A DNA stretch of 64,000 nucleotides from CAWBRT01 sp963791145 (GCA_963791145.1 CAWBRT010000003.1:62001-126000); one strand, 5' to 3'. Positions 1-9,371 are shown, numbered from the stretch's first letter. The notes: generated by a model not told the origin, from the letters alone. Translations and numbers: made by a program.

Positions 1-2
1 TC

Positions 3-374
3 CTGCACCCGATGGCCGCCCTGCCGCTGTTCCTGCAGCCTCTGGCCGTGACGCTGCTGATCGCGGCGGATTCGCTGGGCTTTTCCAGCTTCGGAACCAC
101 CGCCTCGGTGAACGTTCCTTTCATCATCGCTTACGCCCAGCAGCACGGCTTGCCTCTGCTGGCGCTGACCATGACGGCCGGCATGGCATCTTCGGTTCAC
201 TTCATCCTGGTGACCCAAACGCCCAGCACGGTGCTGCCGTTCCCATACGGGTATTACAGCTTCAAGGATCTGGCAAAGATCGGCATCATCGTCACCTTGA
301 TCAGCGCCGTTGCGATCACCGTGGGGATGGTGTTGGCCGGGATGCCCGCCGGAACGGTGATGCCGGTCAAATAG
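3..374 (+). CDS. DASS/SLC13-type anion:sodium symporter, C-terminal part
   Basis: The reading frame is open to the left edge, so the N-terminus lies outside the window. The visible 120 or so residues hold at least three hydrophobic segments and end in a final membrane helix, as in the divalent-anion:sodium symporter (SLC13, CitT/ArsB-like) superfamily. The stretch with SFGTTASVNVPFI and the later LVTQTPSTVLPFPYGYYS resemble the second substrate/Na+ binding hairpin region, where Ser-Asn/Thr-Thr-Pro motifs sit. Expected role is import of dicarboxylates or sulfate at the inner membrane; the substrate cannot be told from this fragment. It converges on a GntR/FCD regulator, a family that often controls organic-acid uptake genes, which makes a dicarboxylate a reasonable but unproven guess. 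Confidence 0.7.
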   Translation: MHPMAALPLFLQPLAVTLLIAADSLGFSSFGTTASVNVPFIIAYAQQHGLPLLALTMTAGMASSVHFILVTQTPSTVLPFPYGYYSFKDLAKIGIIVTLISAVAITVGMVLAGMPAGTVMPVK

Positions 375-438
375 ACGGGCCAACCGGCAAAATTTAAATC
401 GCTGCAGCACAGGCCGCGATCGGCCTGCGGATCAAGCC

Positions 439-1254
439 TTATTTGCCGGCAGTGGAAGCTTCTGCGTTCGCCGCTTCCGCCTTGCTCTGCTTTTCGCGAT
501 TAGCCGGGCGCGCGGCCGGCTGATGACCGGCGGACTCCGTACCCGCAGCCAGCGAAGCACTAAGTTTCTCCTGCTGGGCAGCCAGCTCGGCAAAGTGATC
601 CTGGACCCGGCGCGCCTGCTGGTTCATGTGCTCGCGAAGTCGCTGGCCCAGCTCGGCGGCCGAGCGCCGCATCAGGGCATCGAGGATTCCCTCATGCGCC
701 TTGATGGCCTCGGGCCAGCCGCTCTGGTCCCACAGGTTCATGAGATAGCGGGCGCGGGTCACGCGAACGGAAAGAGCGTGGTGGCAGGCCAGTAGCAAGG
801 GGCTTCCGGCAGCTTCGACAATGCGCTGGTGGATGGACTGGTTGGCGCCGTAGTACTGGGTAATCTCGTGCCGCAGGTAGTGGGCATACATCTGATAATG
901 CGCCGCGCGAATCTCGGCGATCAGGTCGTCGGTGGCGCGCTCGGCGGCGATCTCACCGGCCAAGCCCTCCAGAGCGCCCATGATCTGCAGCCCTTCGTAG
1001 ATGTCTTCCTTGCGAAAGCTGGGAACGCGCGCTCCGCGGTTGGGAAGGAGCTCGAGCAGTCCTTCGGCGGCCAGAACTTTGAAGGCCTCGCGCAGAGGCG
1101 TGCGCGAAACCCGCAAACGCTCGCATAGAGGGCGTTCGATGATGCGCGCGCCCGGTTCCAGCTCTCCATCGATGATCATCTGCCTGATCTTGGAGAGCAC
1201 CTCGCCGTGAAGATTGCCGGAACCTTTACTTTTGCCGCCTTCCTGAGATTGCAT
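439..1254 (-). CDS. GntR family transcriptional regulator, FCD (FadR) subfamily
   Basis: DNA-binding transcription factor. The N-terminal winged helix (about residues 15-80) includes IRQMIIDGELEPGARI and LRVSRTPLREAFKVLAAEGL, the classic GntR recognition region. It is followed by an all-helical FCD ligand-binding domain with the His/Asp metal-ligand pattern (for example HQRIVEAAG and a later AHEGILDAL). The C-terminus is a low-complexity Ala/Glu/Lys tail. The start chosen is ATG at 1254, just before the winged helix; the frame stays open to a TTG at 1362, but that extension is Cys-rich and unlike the family. No clear Shine-Dalgarno is visible. It is convergent with the permease fragment and may regulate it; the ligand is unknown. 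Confidence 0.85.
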   Translation of the reverse strand: MQSQEGGKSKGSGNLHGEVLSKIRQMIIDGELEPGARIIERPLCERLRVSRTPLREAFKVLAAEGLLELLPNRGARVPSFRKEDIYEGLQIMGALEGLAGEIAAERATDDLIAEIRAAHYQMYAHYLRHEITQYYGANQSIHQRIVEAAGSPLLLACHHALSVRVTRARYLMNLWDQSGWPEAIKAHEGILDALMRRSAAELGQRLREHMNQQARRVQDHFAELAAQQEKLSASLAAGTESAGHQPAARPANREKQSKAEAANAEASTAGK

Positions 1255-1584
1255 GCAACCCGGGGCCCCATCAAAGAACGCTGTTGCATCGATGGGGGCA
1301 TCCACCCGTGCGCAACATTCTAGTGTGAACCGCTCGCCCCGGTCTACAAGGGAATTGTCCAACGCGCATAGGCCACACAGGCGATCTCAGATTCCAGACT
1401 TGTTGATTCCAGATTGCATACCGCTCGCCCCGGGAGCGCGATCAAGCCTCGCTGAAAGCCGATCCGCAGCGCGAAGCAGCGAGCTCGGATATCATCAGGG
1501 CGATACTGCTGAAGGCTGCATTGCGTCCGGTAAGAGTGAGCACCGTCGCAACGGTTCCGTTTCCAGCTCGCGAGAACGATATTG
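1255..1584. other. Divergent intergenic region between GntR regulator and hpnB
   Basis: About 330 bases between two divergently oriented genes, so it should hold both promoters. At about 1385-1420 there is a short degenerate repeat (GATTCCAGA-type, related to the TTGATTT arrays described elsewhere). No gene or convincing promoter could be recognised. Confidence 0.4.
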
Positions 1585-2889
1585 ATGATCGGCGTCGCAA
1601 CAATTATCGCCGCGCTGAGTGCCGCCGCCTGGGCATGGCTCCTGCTGGCGCGCGGAGGCTTTTGGCGTTTCCGGCAAACGCCACCGCTGCCTCTATCGCG
1701 GAGCCAGCGCCCGGTGGGCACGGAGGAGCGACCGCCCAATCCCAAGCATCGCAGTTTCAGCGAGCGGGTGGTCGCGATCGTGCCGGCGCGAAACGAGGAG
1801 GAGTTCATCGGCCGGAGCGTTGGATCGCTGCTGGCTGCAGGCATTCGCGTAGTGGTTGTCGACGATCACAGCTCCGACAAAACCGTTGAGGTTGCCCGCG
1901 CTGCCGCGGTTGATAACCCCGAGCGGCTGACGGTGATCGCGGCCAAGCCGCTGCCTGCCGGCTGGTCGGGCAAGCTCTGGGCGCTTAATCAGGGCATCGA
2001 GGAGGCGCTCTCCAGGACAGAAAACCCCGGCGCGGATTCCGCTGGCCCAAGGTCTTCCACCCCGGCAAACGCGAATGCGTTTGCCGGGGGCCCCGGATCC
2101 CTGCCGGAATTTCTCCTGCTTACCGATGCCGACGTTACGCATACACCGGAAACGCTCGGCAGCCTGCTGGAAATCGCGGACAGCGGCTATGACCTGGTGT
2201 CGTTCATGGTGAAGCTCGCTTGCCGCACCTTGCCGGAGAAGCTGCTGATTCCGGCCTTCGTCTTTTTCTTTTTCATGCTGTATCCGCCCGCCTGGGTCGG
2301 CGACCCGCGCCGCCGGAGCGCGGGCGCGGCCGGAGGATGCATCCTGATCCGCCCCGCGGCCCTGGCCCGGGCAGGAGGACTGGCGGCGATGCGCGGCGAG
2401 ATTATCGACGACTGCGCCCTGGCGAGCGCGGTGAAACGCAGCGGCGGCCGCCTTTGGCTCTCGCTTACCGAAAGCAGCGCCAGCCTGCGCCCGTACGAAT
2501 CGCTGGCGGAGATCGGGCGCATGATCTCGCGGACGGCCTTCAACCAGTTGCGCCACTCCGCGTGGCTGCTGCTGACAACGCTCGTGGGGCTCGGGATCGC
2601 CTACCTGGCCCCGCCTGTTCTGCTGTTTTCCGCGGGCGGAATGGCTGCCGCTCTGGGCGGTGCTGCCTGGGCAGGCATGACGCTCAGTTATCTTCCCATG
2701 ATCAGGTTCTACCGCTTATCGCCGGCTTGGGCCCTCAGCCTGCCGCTAGCAGCCGCGTTTTACGCGGGCGCGACGGTTTACTCGGCGCTGCTGTACTGGT
2801 CCGGACGCGGTGGGCGCTGGAAAGGCAGAGTACAGGACGTCCCGGGCTCCGGGAGCGGAACTGCGGGCGAGACCCGCACTTCCGTTTGA
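1585..2889 (+). CDS. hpnB: HpnB-like hopanoid-associated family 2 glycosyltransferase
   Basis: Membrane-associated GT2 glycosyltransferase. An N-terminal membrane segment (about residues 5-22) is followed by a GT-A fold: VVAIVPARNEEEFIGRSV, a VVVVDDHSSD nucleotide-binding motif, LPAGWSGKLWALNQGI (typical of HpnB), and the DxD-type LLTDADVTHTPETL. Three or more hydrophobic helices lie in the C-terminal third. In hopanoid producers HpnB is thought to act in hopanoid side-chain or head-group biosynthesis; no other hopanoid gene is visible here. Start is ATG 1585 (a TTG one codon earlier is possible). Between the LNQGIEEAL and LLLTDADV blocks there is an extra segment of about 30 residues containing STPANANAFAGGPGS, encoded by a palindromic repeat element (2054-2100). 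Confidence 0.82.
   Translation: MIGVATIIAALSAAAWAWLLLARGGFWRFRQTPPLPLSRSQRPVGTEERPPNPKHRSFSERVVAIVPARNEEEFIGRSVGSLLAAGIRVVVVDDHSSDKTVEVARAAAVDNPERLTVIAAKPLPAGWSGKLWALNQGIEEALSRTENPGADSAGPRSSTPANANAFAGGPGSLPEFLLLTDADVTHTPETLGSLLEIADSGYDLVSFMVKLACRTLPEKLLIPAFVFFFFMLYPPAWVGDPRRRSAGAAGGCILIRPAALARAGGLAAMRGEIIDDCALASAVKRSGGRLWLSLTESSASLRPYESLAEIGRMISRTAFNQLRHSAWLLLTTLVGLGIAYLAPPVLLFSAGGMAAALGGAAWAGMTLSYLPMIRFYRLSPAWALSLPLAAAFYAGATVYSALLYWSGRGGRWKGRVQDVPGSGSGTAGETRTSV
2054..2100. repeat. ORF-embedded palindromic element, copy 1 (in hpnB)
   Basis: Arms CCCCGGCAAACGC (2060-2072) and GCGTTTGCCGGGG (2077-2089) pair perfectly over 13 bp with a 4-base loop. The left edge is CCACCCC and the right edge GGGGGCCCCGG, shared with the other copies. 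It is in frame with hpnB and encodes STPANANAFAGGPGS. Confidence 0.85.
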
Positions 2890-2996
2890 CCAAGATGCAG
2901 GAAAAGAGCGGAGCATCCCACTTGGAGCAAAGTTGTGTCCTAATGTGCTAGAAATAGTGTCTGAGCTGTAGAACGCTGCCGCAAACGAGGAACACC

Positions 2997-3683
2997 GTGG
3001 AACTGAAGAAGAAGATTGCTCTGCTGGTTCTGCTCTCCCTGACGCTTCCGGCTTGGGCCGAGAACGCCAAGGATCGCCTCAAGAGTGCCGGGGACGCCAT
3101 GACCGAGATATTGAACGTCCCGGACAACATTCCGCAATCATTACTGGACAAGGCCGAATGCGTCATCGTCCTGCCCTCGGTGAAGAAGTTTGCCCTGGGC
3201 GTGGGCGGGAACTACGGCAAGGGAGCCATGACCTGCCGCAGCAAGAACTTCACCGGCCCCTGGAGTTCTCCGGCGATGATCCGCCTGGAAGGCGCCAGCA
3301 TCGGCTTCCAGCTTGGCGGCCAAGCCACAGACTTCGTTCTGCTGGTGATGAACCAGGGCGGCGCCAAGGGGATTCTTACCGGCAAAGTCAAACTGGGCGC
3401 AGATGCCTCGGCGGCTGCCGGCCCCAAGGGACGCGATGCCGCCGCCGCTACGGACATAACCCTGCGTTCGGAGATTCTGAGCTATTCGCGGGCGCGCGGC
3501 TTGTTTGCCGGAGTGTCGCTGGAAGGCTCAACGCTGCGTCCGGACAATGGCGCTGACAAGGAGGTTTACGGCAAGGAAATCTCCGCGAAAGACATCGTGC
3601 TGGAAGGGGCCGTGCCTCCGCCGCCGGCGGCGAAACTGCTGCTCACCACTCTGGATAAGAAATCGCCGAAGCACGCGAAGTAA
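2997..3683 (+). CDS. Secreted SYLF (Ysc84-type lipid-binding) domain protein
   Basis: The 228-residue product begins with a signal peptide (hydrophobic residues about 7-18, ending near LPAWA). The rest is a SYLF/DUF500 domain: DKAECVIVLPSVKKFALGVGG, GAMTCRSKNFTGPWSSPAMI, GFQLGGQATDFVLLVMN, then KLGADASAAAGPKGRDA and a segment with SYSRARGLFAGVSLEGS. These blocks are diagnostic of the family, whose eukaryotic members bind phosphoinositides; bacterial members are exported and poorly understood. The start is GTG 2997 with GAGGAA upstream. The gene is followed directly by a TTGATTT-class inverted repeat array shared with the convergent acyl-CoA ligase gene. Confidence 0.88.
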   Translation: MELKKKIALLVLLSLTLPAWAENAKDRLKSAGDAMTEILNVPDNIPQSLLDKAECVIVLPSVKKFALGVGGNYGKGAMTCRSKNFTGPWSSPAMIRLEGASIGFQLGGQATDFVLLVMNQGGAKGILTGKVKLGADASAAAGPKGRDAAAATDITLRSEILSYSRARGLFAGVSLEGSTLRPDNGADKEVYGKEISAKDIVLEGAVPPPPAAKLLLTTLDKKSPKHAK

Positions 3684-3836
3684 AGAATTTTCGATTTTTG
3701 ATTTTGATTTGTTGATTTCAGATTTGAGCAGAAGCCGCAGCATGCAGTATATGGTTCTCTCTGGGGCGAAGCGCGGTCGCTCGCCCCTATTGCTTCCTGC
3801 CCAATCTGAAATCAAAAATCAGAAATTGAAAATGTC
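3684..3836. repeat. TTGATTT-class inverted repeat array between convergent genes
   Basis: The left arm (about 3687-3730) is a run of degenerate TTTTGAT/TTGATTT units starting right after the SYLF stop codon. The right arm (about 3802-3835) carries the complementary ATCAAAAATC units and ends at the stop of the ligase gene on the other strand. A transcript from either strand could fold into a long imperfect hairpin, so a bidirectional terminator is the simplest role (inference). Confidence 0.6.
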
Positions 3837-5571
3837 TTACTGCCACTTTCCCTGCGCCCGAAGCGCTTCGACCTCGCGCAGCGCCATCTGCTGCAAGCGA
3901 ACGTAATCAGGCTTTGCCACGCGATTCAGGGGCATCTCTCCGGGATCGAGCAGAAGGTAATGGCGCGGGCGCATGTATAACGCCAGCGCACGGGCGTGCT
4001 TCTCCAGCATGGGGCGCGAGAGCTCCGCGCCCGGCTTTTTCTCCACAAAGGCCCCGATCGCCTCCGAAACCACCGCATGCGCGACGCCGACCACCGCGCA
4101 GGACGCCACCCGGTCCGCCAGCGCGCAGAAATGGTTCTCGACATCGGCGGGAAAAACCTGATAACCGGAGGGCTTGATGACCCACTTGGCCCGACCGGAA
4201 AGATGCAGACCGTCGTCATCCCGGAAGCCGAGATCGCCCGTGTAGAGAAAGCCGTCGCGCGAGATGGCGCGCGCATTCGCCTGCTCATCGCCGAGGTATT
4301 GGCGAAAGGTCTGCGGGCCGCGAAAACAGATGTGGCCGATTTCGCCCTTGGGCAACTCGTCTCCCGCGCAACCGTCGGGCCGCATCTCTTCACGAATAGA
4401 GGCTGCATAGACGGGCATATCCGCGCCCAGGCTCGGCGAACAGTTCGCTTGCCCGCTCGCGCGGCCGAAGCCGATAGGTGCAGAATCCGCTGGCTTCGGT
4501 CAGTCCCAGGCCGGTGCCCAGCCACGGCGCCATCTTCGCCATCCTGGCCAGGAATGCCTCTGAAACCTGCTGGCCGCCGTAGGCCACGAACTCCAGACTG
4601 GAGAGATCGAAGCTGTCAAATTCCTTGAGCCGCCATTCGAATTCGAACATGGCCGGAATTTGACCGAGTACCTGGACCCGGTGCTGCTCGATGGCGCGCA
4701 GCGAGCGCAGCGGGTCGAAGGCGGCAAGAATGACCGCCGTGCCGCCGCCGAAGAAGGTGCCCATGAGCAGTTCGGTCTGCCCACCGACGTGCGAGGGCGG
4801 CAGATTGACCAGGGTCCGCATTCCCGAGTCGCCGCGGAAAAACACTTGGCTCAGGCACATCGCCTGGCAGGCGATCCCGCGATGCGGCAGCAATGCCGGC
4901 TTGGGAGAACCGGTAGATCCGGTCGTAAAGATCACCAACGCGCCATCGTCTTCAGTGACGCCGGCGGCGGCCAGCTCATAGACCGCGCGCAGTCCCGCAC
5001 TGACCGGCGGATCGTTTCCAGGCTCGCCGTTTTCGCGAGCAAGCTCGGAGGCGCGGGCCAGCATCGCGGTGAAGGCGATATTGCCCTCCGCGGCTTGGCC
5101 GCCGGCCGCGAACTCGATGTAGTGCTCGACCGAGCTGCACTCCCGCCGCACCGCCTCCGCCAGCGGCCGGAAATTCTCTCCTCCTGGAAAAGCATAGCCC
5201 TTGGGCCGCAAGGCTTGCGCGCAGCGGATGACTTCCGCCGGCGAGAGCCTCAGATCCAGCGGAATGAAGATCACGCCAATGCGGAAGCAGGCGTACTCGA
5301 GAACAATATGGCCGGTGAGCAACGGCAACACAGTCAGCAGGCGGTCGCCTTTGCGATAGCCGAGCTCGACCAGGTGCATGGCCAAGCCGCGGGTGAGCCG
5401 GTCGAACTCAGCCCAGCTCAAGGTTTCTCCGCTGTCGGCGCTGATGATCGCCGCCTGATGCGGCTTCTCTCGCGCCCACTTCTCCACCACGGAGTGCAGC
5501 AGATGGCGGTCGCTGAATCGTCCGTCAAAATCTTCGAGCGTGAGTTGGGGAATGGAGCGTGGCTCTGTCAT
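3837..5571 (-). CDS. AMP-dependent acyl-CoA synthetase/ligase (one frameshift)
   Basis: ANL-superfamily adenylating enzyme, predicted to activate a fatty or other carboxylic acid to its CoA thioester. Visible motifs: the P-loop ALVIFTTGSTGSPKPALLPH (A3), the LGTGLGLTEASG region (A5), YTGDLGFRDDDGLHLSGRAKWVIKPSGYQVFP (A7/A8, read around a break) and a C-terminal domain ending NRVAKPDY. The final A10 lysine motif is NRVAKPDY rather than NGKVDR-like, consistent with fatty-acyl-CoA ligases. The frame breaks near 4430: residues up to ELFAEPG are in one frame and DMPVYAAS onward in another, so one base is missing or extra. The start is ATG 5571. It lies upstream-adjacent to argS on the same strand but is separated by a repeat array, so an operon is unlikely. 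The exact substrate is unknown. Confidence 0.8.
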
Positions 5572-5579
5572 GCGCGTTT

Positions 5580-5711
5580 ACAACAGGGATTAGGGATTAG
5601 GATTTAGGGGTTAGACAATGGCCTACCCTCTTATTAGCTTAGCCCGTATTCGTTTGAAGTGATGCTTCCTTTGCTGTTCTAACCCCTAATCCCTAATCCC
5701 TAAACCCTGAA
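5580..5711. repeat. TTAGGGA-class inverted heptamer array upstream of acyl-CoA ligase
   Basis: The left arm at 5586-5617 consists of GGGATTA/GGATTTA/GGGGTTA units. The right arm at 5680-5709 is the reverse complement series (CCCTAAT/CCCTAAA). The right arm ends three bases before the argS stop codon, so the array sits at the 3' end of argS. Confidence 0.65.
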
Positions 5712-7736
5712 TTACATTACCTCGGGTGCGCCGATGCCCATGACCTCCAGGGCGCGGAGCAACTCGCGCTCGACGACCGCCGCCGTCGCCATCAGAAAGC
5801 GTTTGCGGTTCTGGTCCGGCTCGGTAAGGATGTGGTGCCGGTGATAGAAGTTATTGAACTGCTGCGCCAACTGGAAGGCGAACTTGGCGAGGTAGGCGGG
5901 CTCGGTGGTCGAGATCGACTGCTCGATGACCTGCGAAAGCTGTCCGGCCAGCAGCCACAACTGCCAGATTTCGGTGCCGGTCTCACCCTCGAAGTGCGGC
6001 GTGAAATCCAGGTCCGCCGCGCCGGCCAGCGCCTCTTCGGCCGAGGTATTACCTTTGCGGAAGATGTTGCGGGCGCGCACCACGGCGTATTGCGCGTAAG
6101 GCCCGGTTTCACCCTCAAAGGCAAGTGCATCGCGGAAATCGAAGGCGATGACCGCCTGCTTGGTGAACTTCAGCATGAAATAACGCAGTGCGCCCAGGGC
6201 AATATGGGTCCCGATCGTCCGGCGCTCCTCCGCCGTGAGCTCAGGATGACGCGAGTCGACCTCGCGCGTTGCGGCGGCAATCAACTGGTCGATCAGGTCG
6301 TCGGCTTTGACACCGAATCCCTTGCGCCCCGAGACCTCTATATACGCGCGCTGCTGATCCTCCGCACTCACCGTGTAGCCGAGCTCCATCGCGCAGCGCG
6401 GGGTGAGCGCCACCATCTCGTAGGAAAAGTGCGTGTAGTGCTCCGCCTGGTCGGTGTAGCCGAGCAGCCGCAGCGCTTCGATAACCGTGTTCTGCGGGTC
6501 CGACTGGCGGGCGTCGATGACGTTGTAAATCTCCGCTACGCTGCCGAAGTGCGGATGCTCAGCTTCGCCCTGCTCGGTGGAAATCCAGACTTCATGTTGA
6601 TTGGGATAACGGAAGAACTTGCGATAGCCGAAGTCGCGCCCGAGCAGTCCGAACTTCCACAGATGGTAAGCGATATCTTTACCCACGTATCCGACCGTGC
6701 CGTTGGAGCGCACGATCACTTTGGCGTCCTCGTCAGGCCCGGCCTGCTCGTCAGAATCTTCTGTCGCAGGCGCCGCTGGCGCATTGGACGTCGTCGGGCG
6801 GGTCATCACCCAGCAGCCCTGGTTCTTGCCTTCGGTCTCGAAGTAGAGGACCTTTTTCTCTTTCAACTGCTCGAAGGCGAGGTTCCAGAAGTGCAGGCGC
6901 AAAATCTCGCTTTCGCGCGGCAGGAAGTCGTACTCGATTCCGAGCCGCTCCATGGTTTCGAGATGACGGCGGAGAACGGCGATGGAGATCATCTCGGCGA
7001 TCTCGGCCAGCTCGTTGCCCCCACGCTCGATGGCGTGCAGCGTGTCGAGGCGCGCCGCCAGGTTCGCCTTGTCCTGCTCATACCACTGCGAGACGCGCGC
7101 GTAGAGGTCCCAGCAGCAGTAATCGAACTTTTCCTCCGAGGCGATCAGCGCGGCGATTTCCGCCTTGGACTTTCCTTCCAGCCGGACGAAGCCCACTACC
7201 ACATCCGCCACCTGCACGCCGGTGTTGTCGATGTAGTTCTGTACGTCGACCTGGCGCCCGGCGGCGCGCAGCAGTCGGACAAAGGTGTCGCCGAGGATGG
7301 CGTTGCGCAGGTGCCCGATATGCGCGGCTTTGTTGGGATTGATGGAGGTGTGCTCGACCAGGATCTTTCCCGGATGCGCAGGCGCAGCCGCGTCCGGCTG
7401 GGCTGCCCGGTCGAGAGCACCCGGGCCTGCGAGGCCTGCGGCAATCTGGCGAGCCGCTGCCGCCCGGTCGATCCTGGCGTTGATGTAGCCGCCTCCGGCG
7501 ACCTCGAAACCGCTAAAGCCCTCGAGCGGCGGCAACTCGGCTACGATCTCCTCGGCGATCTTGCGCGGCGCCTTGCGCAGCCGGCGCGCCAGCTCGAACG
7601 ACAATGGCAGCGCGTACTCGCCCATCTCCGGCTTGGGCGGCTGCTCGACGACAATGCTGTCCACCTCGAGCTGGTACTTGCGGCTCAAGAAGTTGCGAAT
7701 ATGGTTTACAAGACTGCGCTGTAGCTGACGGTACAA
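5712..7736 (-). CDS. argS: Arginyl-tRNA synthetase
   Basis: Class I aminoacyl-tRNA synthetase charging tRNA-Arg. The order is an N-terminal additional domain (about residues 1-90), the catalytic Rossmann fold with the HIGH motif as NKAAHIGHLRNAILGD and YIDNTGVQVADVV, and a DALR anticodon-binding domain near the C-terminus (ETGPYAQYAVVRARNIFR onward). The 674-residue length is somewhat long because of an acidic Pro/Ala insert (about residues 315-335, with SNAPAAPATEDSD), typical of a subset of bacterial enzymes. The canonical KMSKS is not evident, as in many ArgRS. The start is TTG 7736, supported by a GAAGGAAG Shine-Dalgarno six bases upstream. It is divergent from larC. Confidence 0.95.
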   Translation of the reverse strand: MYRQLQRSLVNHIRNFLSRKYQLEVDSIVVEQPPKPEMGEYALPLSFELARRLRKAPRKIAEEIVAELPPLEGFSGFEVAGGGYINARIDRAAAARQIAAGLAGPGALDRAAQPDAAAPAHPGKILVEHTSINPNKAAHIGHLRNAILGDTFVRLLRAAGRQVDVQNYIDNTGVQVADVVVGFVRLEGKSKAEIAALIASEEKFDYCCWDLYARVSQWYEQDKANLAARLDTLHAIERGGNELAEIAEMISIAVLRRHLETMERLGIEYDFLPRESEILRLHFWNLAFEQLKEKKVLYFETEGKNQGCWVMTRPTTSNAPAAPATEDSDEQAGPDEDAKVIVRSNGTVGYVGKDIAYHLWKFGLLGRDFGYRKFFRYPNQHEVWISTEQGEAEHPHFGSVAEIYNVIDARQSDPQNTVIEALRLLGYTDQAEHYTHFSYEMVALTPRCAMELGYTVSAEDQQRAYIEVSGRKGFGVKADDLIDQLIAAATREVDSRHPELTAEERRTIGTHIALGALRYFMLKFTKQAVIAFDFRDALAFEGETGPYAQYAVVRARNIFRKGNTSAEEALAGAADLDFTPHFEGETGTEIWQLWLLAGQLSQVIEQSISTTEPAYLAKFAFQLAQQFNNFYHRHHILTEPDQNRKRFLMATAAVVERELLRALEVMGIGAPEVM

Positions 7737-7988
7737 GTGGCTTCCTTCTTCGTCGGGTCCTGGAGAAAAGCTGATTATAAATGGTGATCCCGCGGCTCAC
7801 GGTAGTGCTGCACCAACGGCGATCGTATCTTCCAAAGTGAACGGGTTCCGGCCCCCGAAGACGGCGGCACTACCCGGCGCGTTTGACCCTGAAGCCGCAA
7901 CTCCCTATGATGAAGTTTTTGTACCTGTATCGACGGGCCAACTGCTCCGGCGGTGCTAACCGGCGGGTGGCTGGCGGCGGATGAACCC

Positions 7989-9371
7989 ATGCGAATAGCG
8001 TATCTGGACTGCTTCTCAGGCGTCAGCGGCGACATGTTCCTCGGCGCGCTAGTCTCGGCCGGCGTGCCCGCCGAACTGCTGAGCCAGACCGTCCGCGCCT
8101 TGGACGTCGGAGCGGCCCTGGAAGTCGCGGGGGTGGAGCGCAACGGCATCTCCGCCACCAAGGTCGACGTGCTGGTCAACGGCGAAAAGGATTTGCCGCG
8201 GGAAGAATTCCTGAGCGGGCAGCACGGCAAGGATGTGCACGTCCATCCCCACGAACACGGCGGGCACGTGCATGAGCATCCGCACTCGCATCCGCATCCG
8301 CACGAACATTCGCATGAGCCCGAACATTCGCATCCAAGCGAGCACCAGCAGCAGGAACATCATTCTCATTCTCACGAGCATCCGCATCGCGGGCTGAAGG
8401 AGATTCGCGAGATCATTCGCCGGGCGGCGATCTCTGAAGGCGCCAAGCGGACTGCCATCGCCATCTTCCAGGCCCTGGGCGAGGCGGAAGCGAAGATCCA
8501 TCGCCAGGATGTGGAGACGATCTATTTTCACGAGGTCGGCTCGGTCGATGCCATCGTCGACATCGTTTGCGCGGCGGTCGGAGCGGAGGCGCTCAAGGTA
8601 GAGCGCTGGACATGTTCTCCGCTCAACGTCGGCGGCGGCACGGTGCGCTGCGAGCACGGCACTCTGCCGGTACCGGCGCCGGCCACGCTGGAGTTGTTGA
8701 AGGGCGCGCCGGTGTATTCGTCGGGCATCCAGAAAGAGCTGGTCACACCGACCGGGGCAGCCATCGTTCGCACCCTGGCGTCATCTTATGGCGGCTTTCC
8801 CGCGATGGCGGTTCAGGCCGTGGGATACGGTGCCGGCACGCGCAACTTTCCCGGCATGCCGAACGTGACGCGGCTGACGGTAGGCGAGAGCGCGGAGAAC
8901 GCTCTCCCTGAACAACCGACGGTCACGGTAATCGAGGCGAACCTCGACGACATGAGCCCGCAGTTGTTCGGCTATGTGATGGAGCGGTTGCTCGAAGCTG
9001 GTGCGCTCGACGTCTTCGGCACCCCGCTGCAGATGAAGAAGAGCCGTCCCGGGCTGCTGCTGACGGTAATGGCGCGCAACGAGGATGCCCGGCGTCTGGC
9101 GCAATTGATTTTCTCGGAGACGACCACGCTCGGCATGCGACTGCGCGAGGATCGCCGCTTCGAACTCGAGCGCCGCCACGTCCCGGTGCAGACACCCTGG
9201 GGCGAAGTGCGCATCAAAGTCGGCAGCATGAAGGGCGCCGACTGCAACGCCGCCCCAGAGTTTGAAGATTGCCGCCGCCTGGCTACGGAACACAAAGTGC
9301 CGCTCAAGCAGGTGATGCAGGAGGCGCTGCGAAGTTATTTTTCACTGCAGGGATTAGGAACTAGGGATTAG
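7989..9371 (+). CDS. larC: LarC, nickel insertion protein for nickel-pincer nucleotide cofactor
   Basis: LarC (DUF111) inserts Ni into the pincer nucleotide made by LarB/LarE; the cofactor serves lactate racemase and relatives. Family hallmarks: the N-terminal MRIAYLDCFSGVSGDMFLGAL, the FHEVGSVDAIVDIVCA block, GTLPVPAPATLELL, ELVTPTGAAIV, and the C-terminal LEANLDDMSPQ-like IEANLDDMSPQLFGYV and GAADCN-like GADCNAAPEFEDC. Residues about 79-133 form a His-rich insert (23 His in 55 residues), plausibly a nickel store or chaperone segment. The start is ATG 7989 rather than 7953, because the domain begins at once with MRIAYLD. The last codons and the TAG stop come from a TTAGGGA-class repeat. larB, larE and larA are not in the window. 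Confidence 0.93.
   Translation: MRIAYLDCFSGVSGDMFLGALVSAGVPAELLSQTVRALDVGAALEVAGVERNGISATKVDVLVNGEKDLPREEFLSGQHGKDVHVHPHEHGGHVHEHPHSHPHPHEHSHEPEHSHPSEHQQQEHHSHSHEHPHRGLKEIREIIRRAAISEGAKRTAIAIFQALGEAEAKIHRQDVETIYFHEVGSVDAIVDIVCAAVGAEALKVERWTCSPLNVGGGTVRCEHGTLPVPAPATLELLKGAPVYSSGIQKELVTPTGAAIVRTLASSYGGFPAMAVQAVGYGAGTRNFPGMPNVTRLTVGESAENALPEQPTVTVIEANLDDMSPQLFGYVMERLLEAGALDVFGTPLQMKKSRPGLLLTVMARNEDARRLAQLIFSETTTLGMRLREDRRFELERRHVPVQTPWGEVRIKVGSMKGADCNAAPEFEDCRRLATEHKVPLKQVMQEALRSYFSLQGLGTRD

Noticed and set aside
5832..7724. Long open frame on the plus strand opposite argS
   Set aside because: It is a high-GC shadow of argS; the minus strand has all synthetase motifs.
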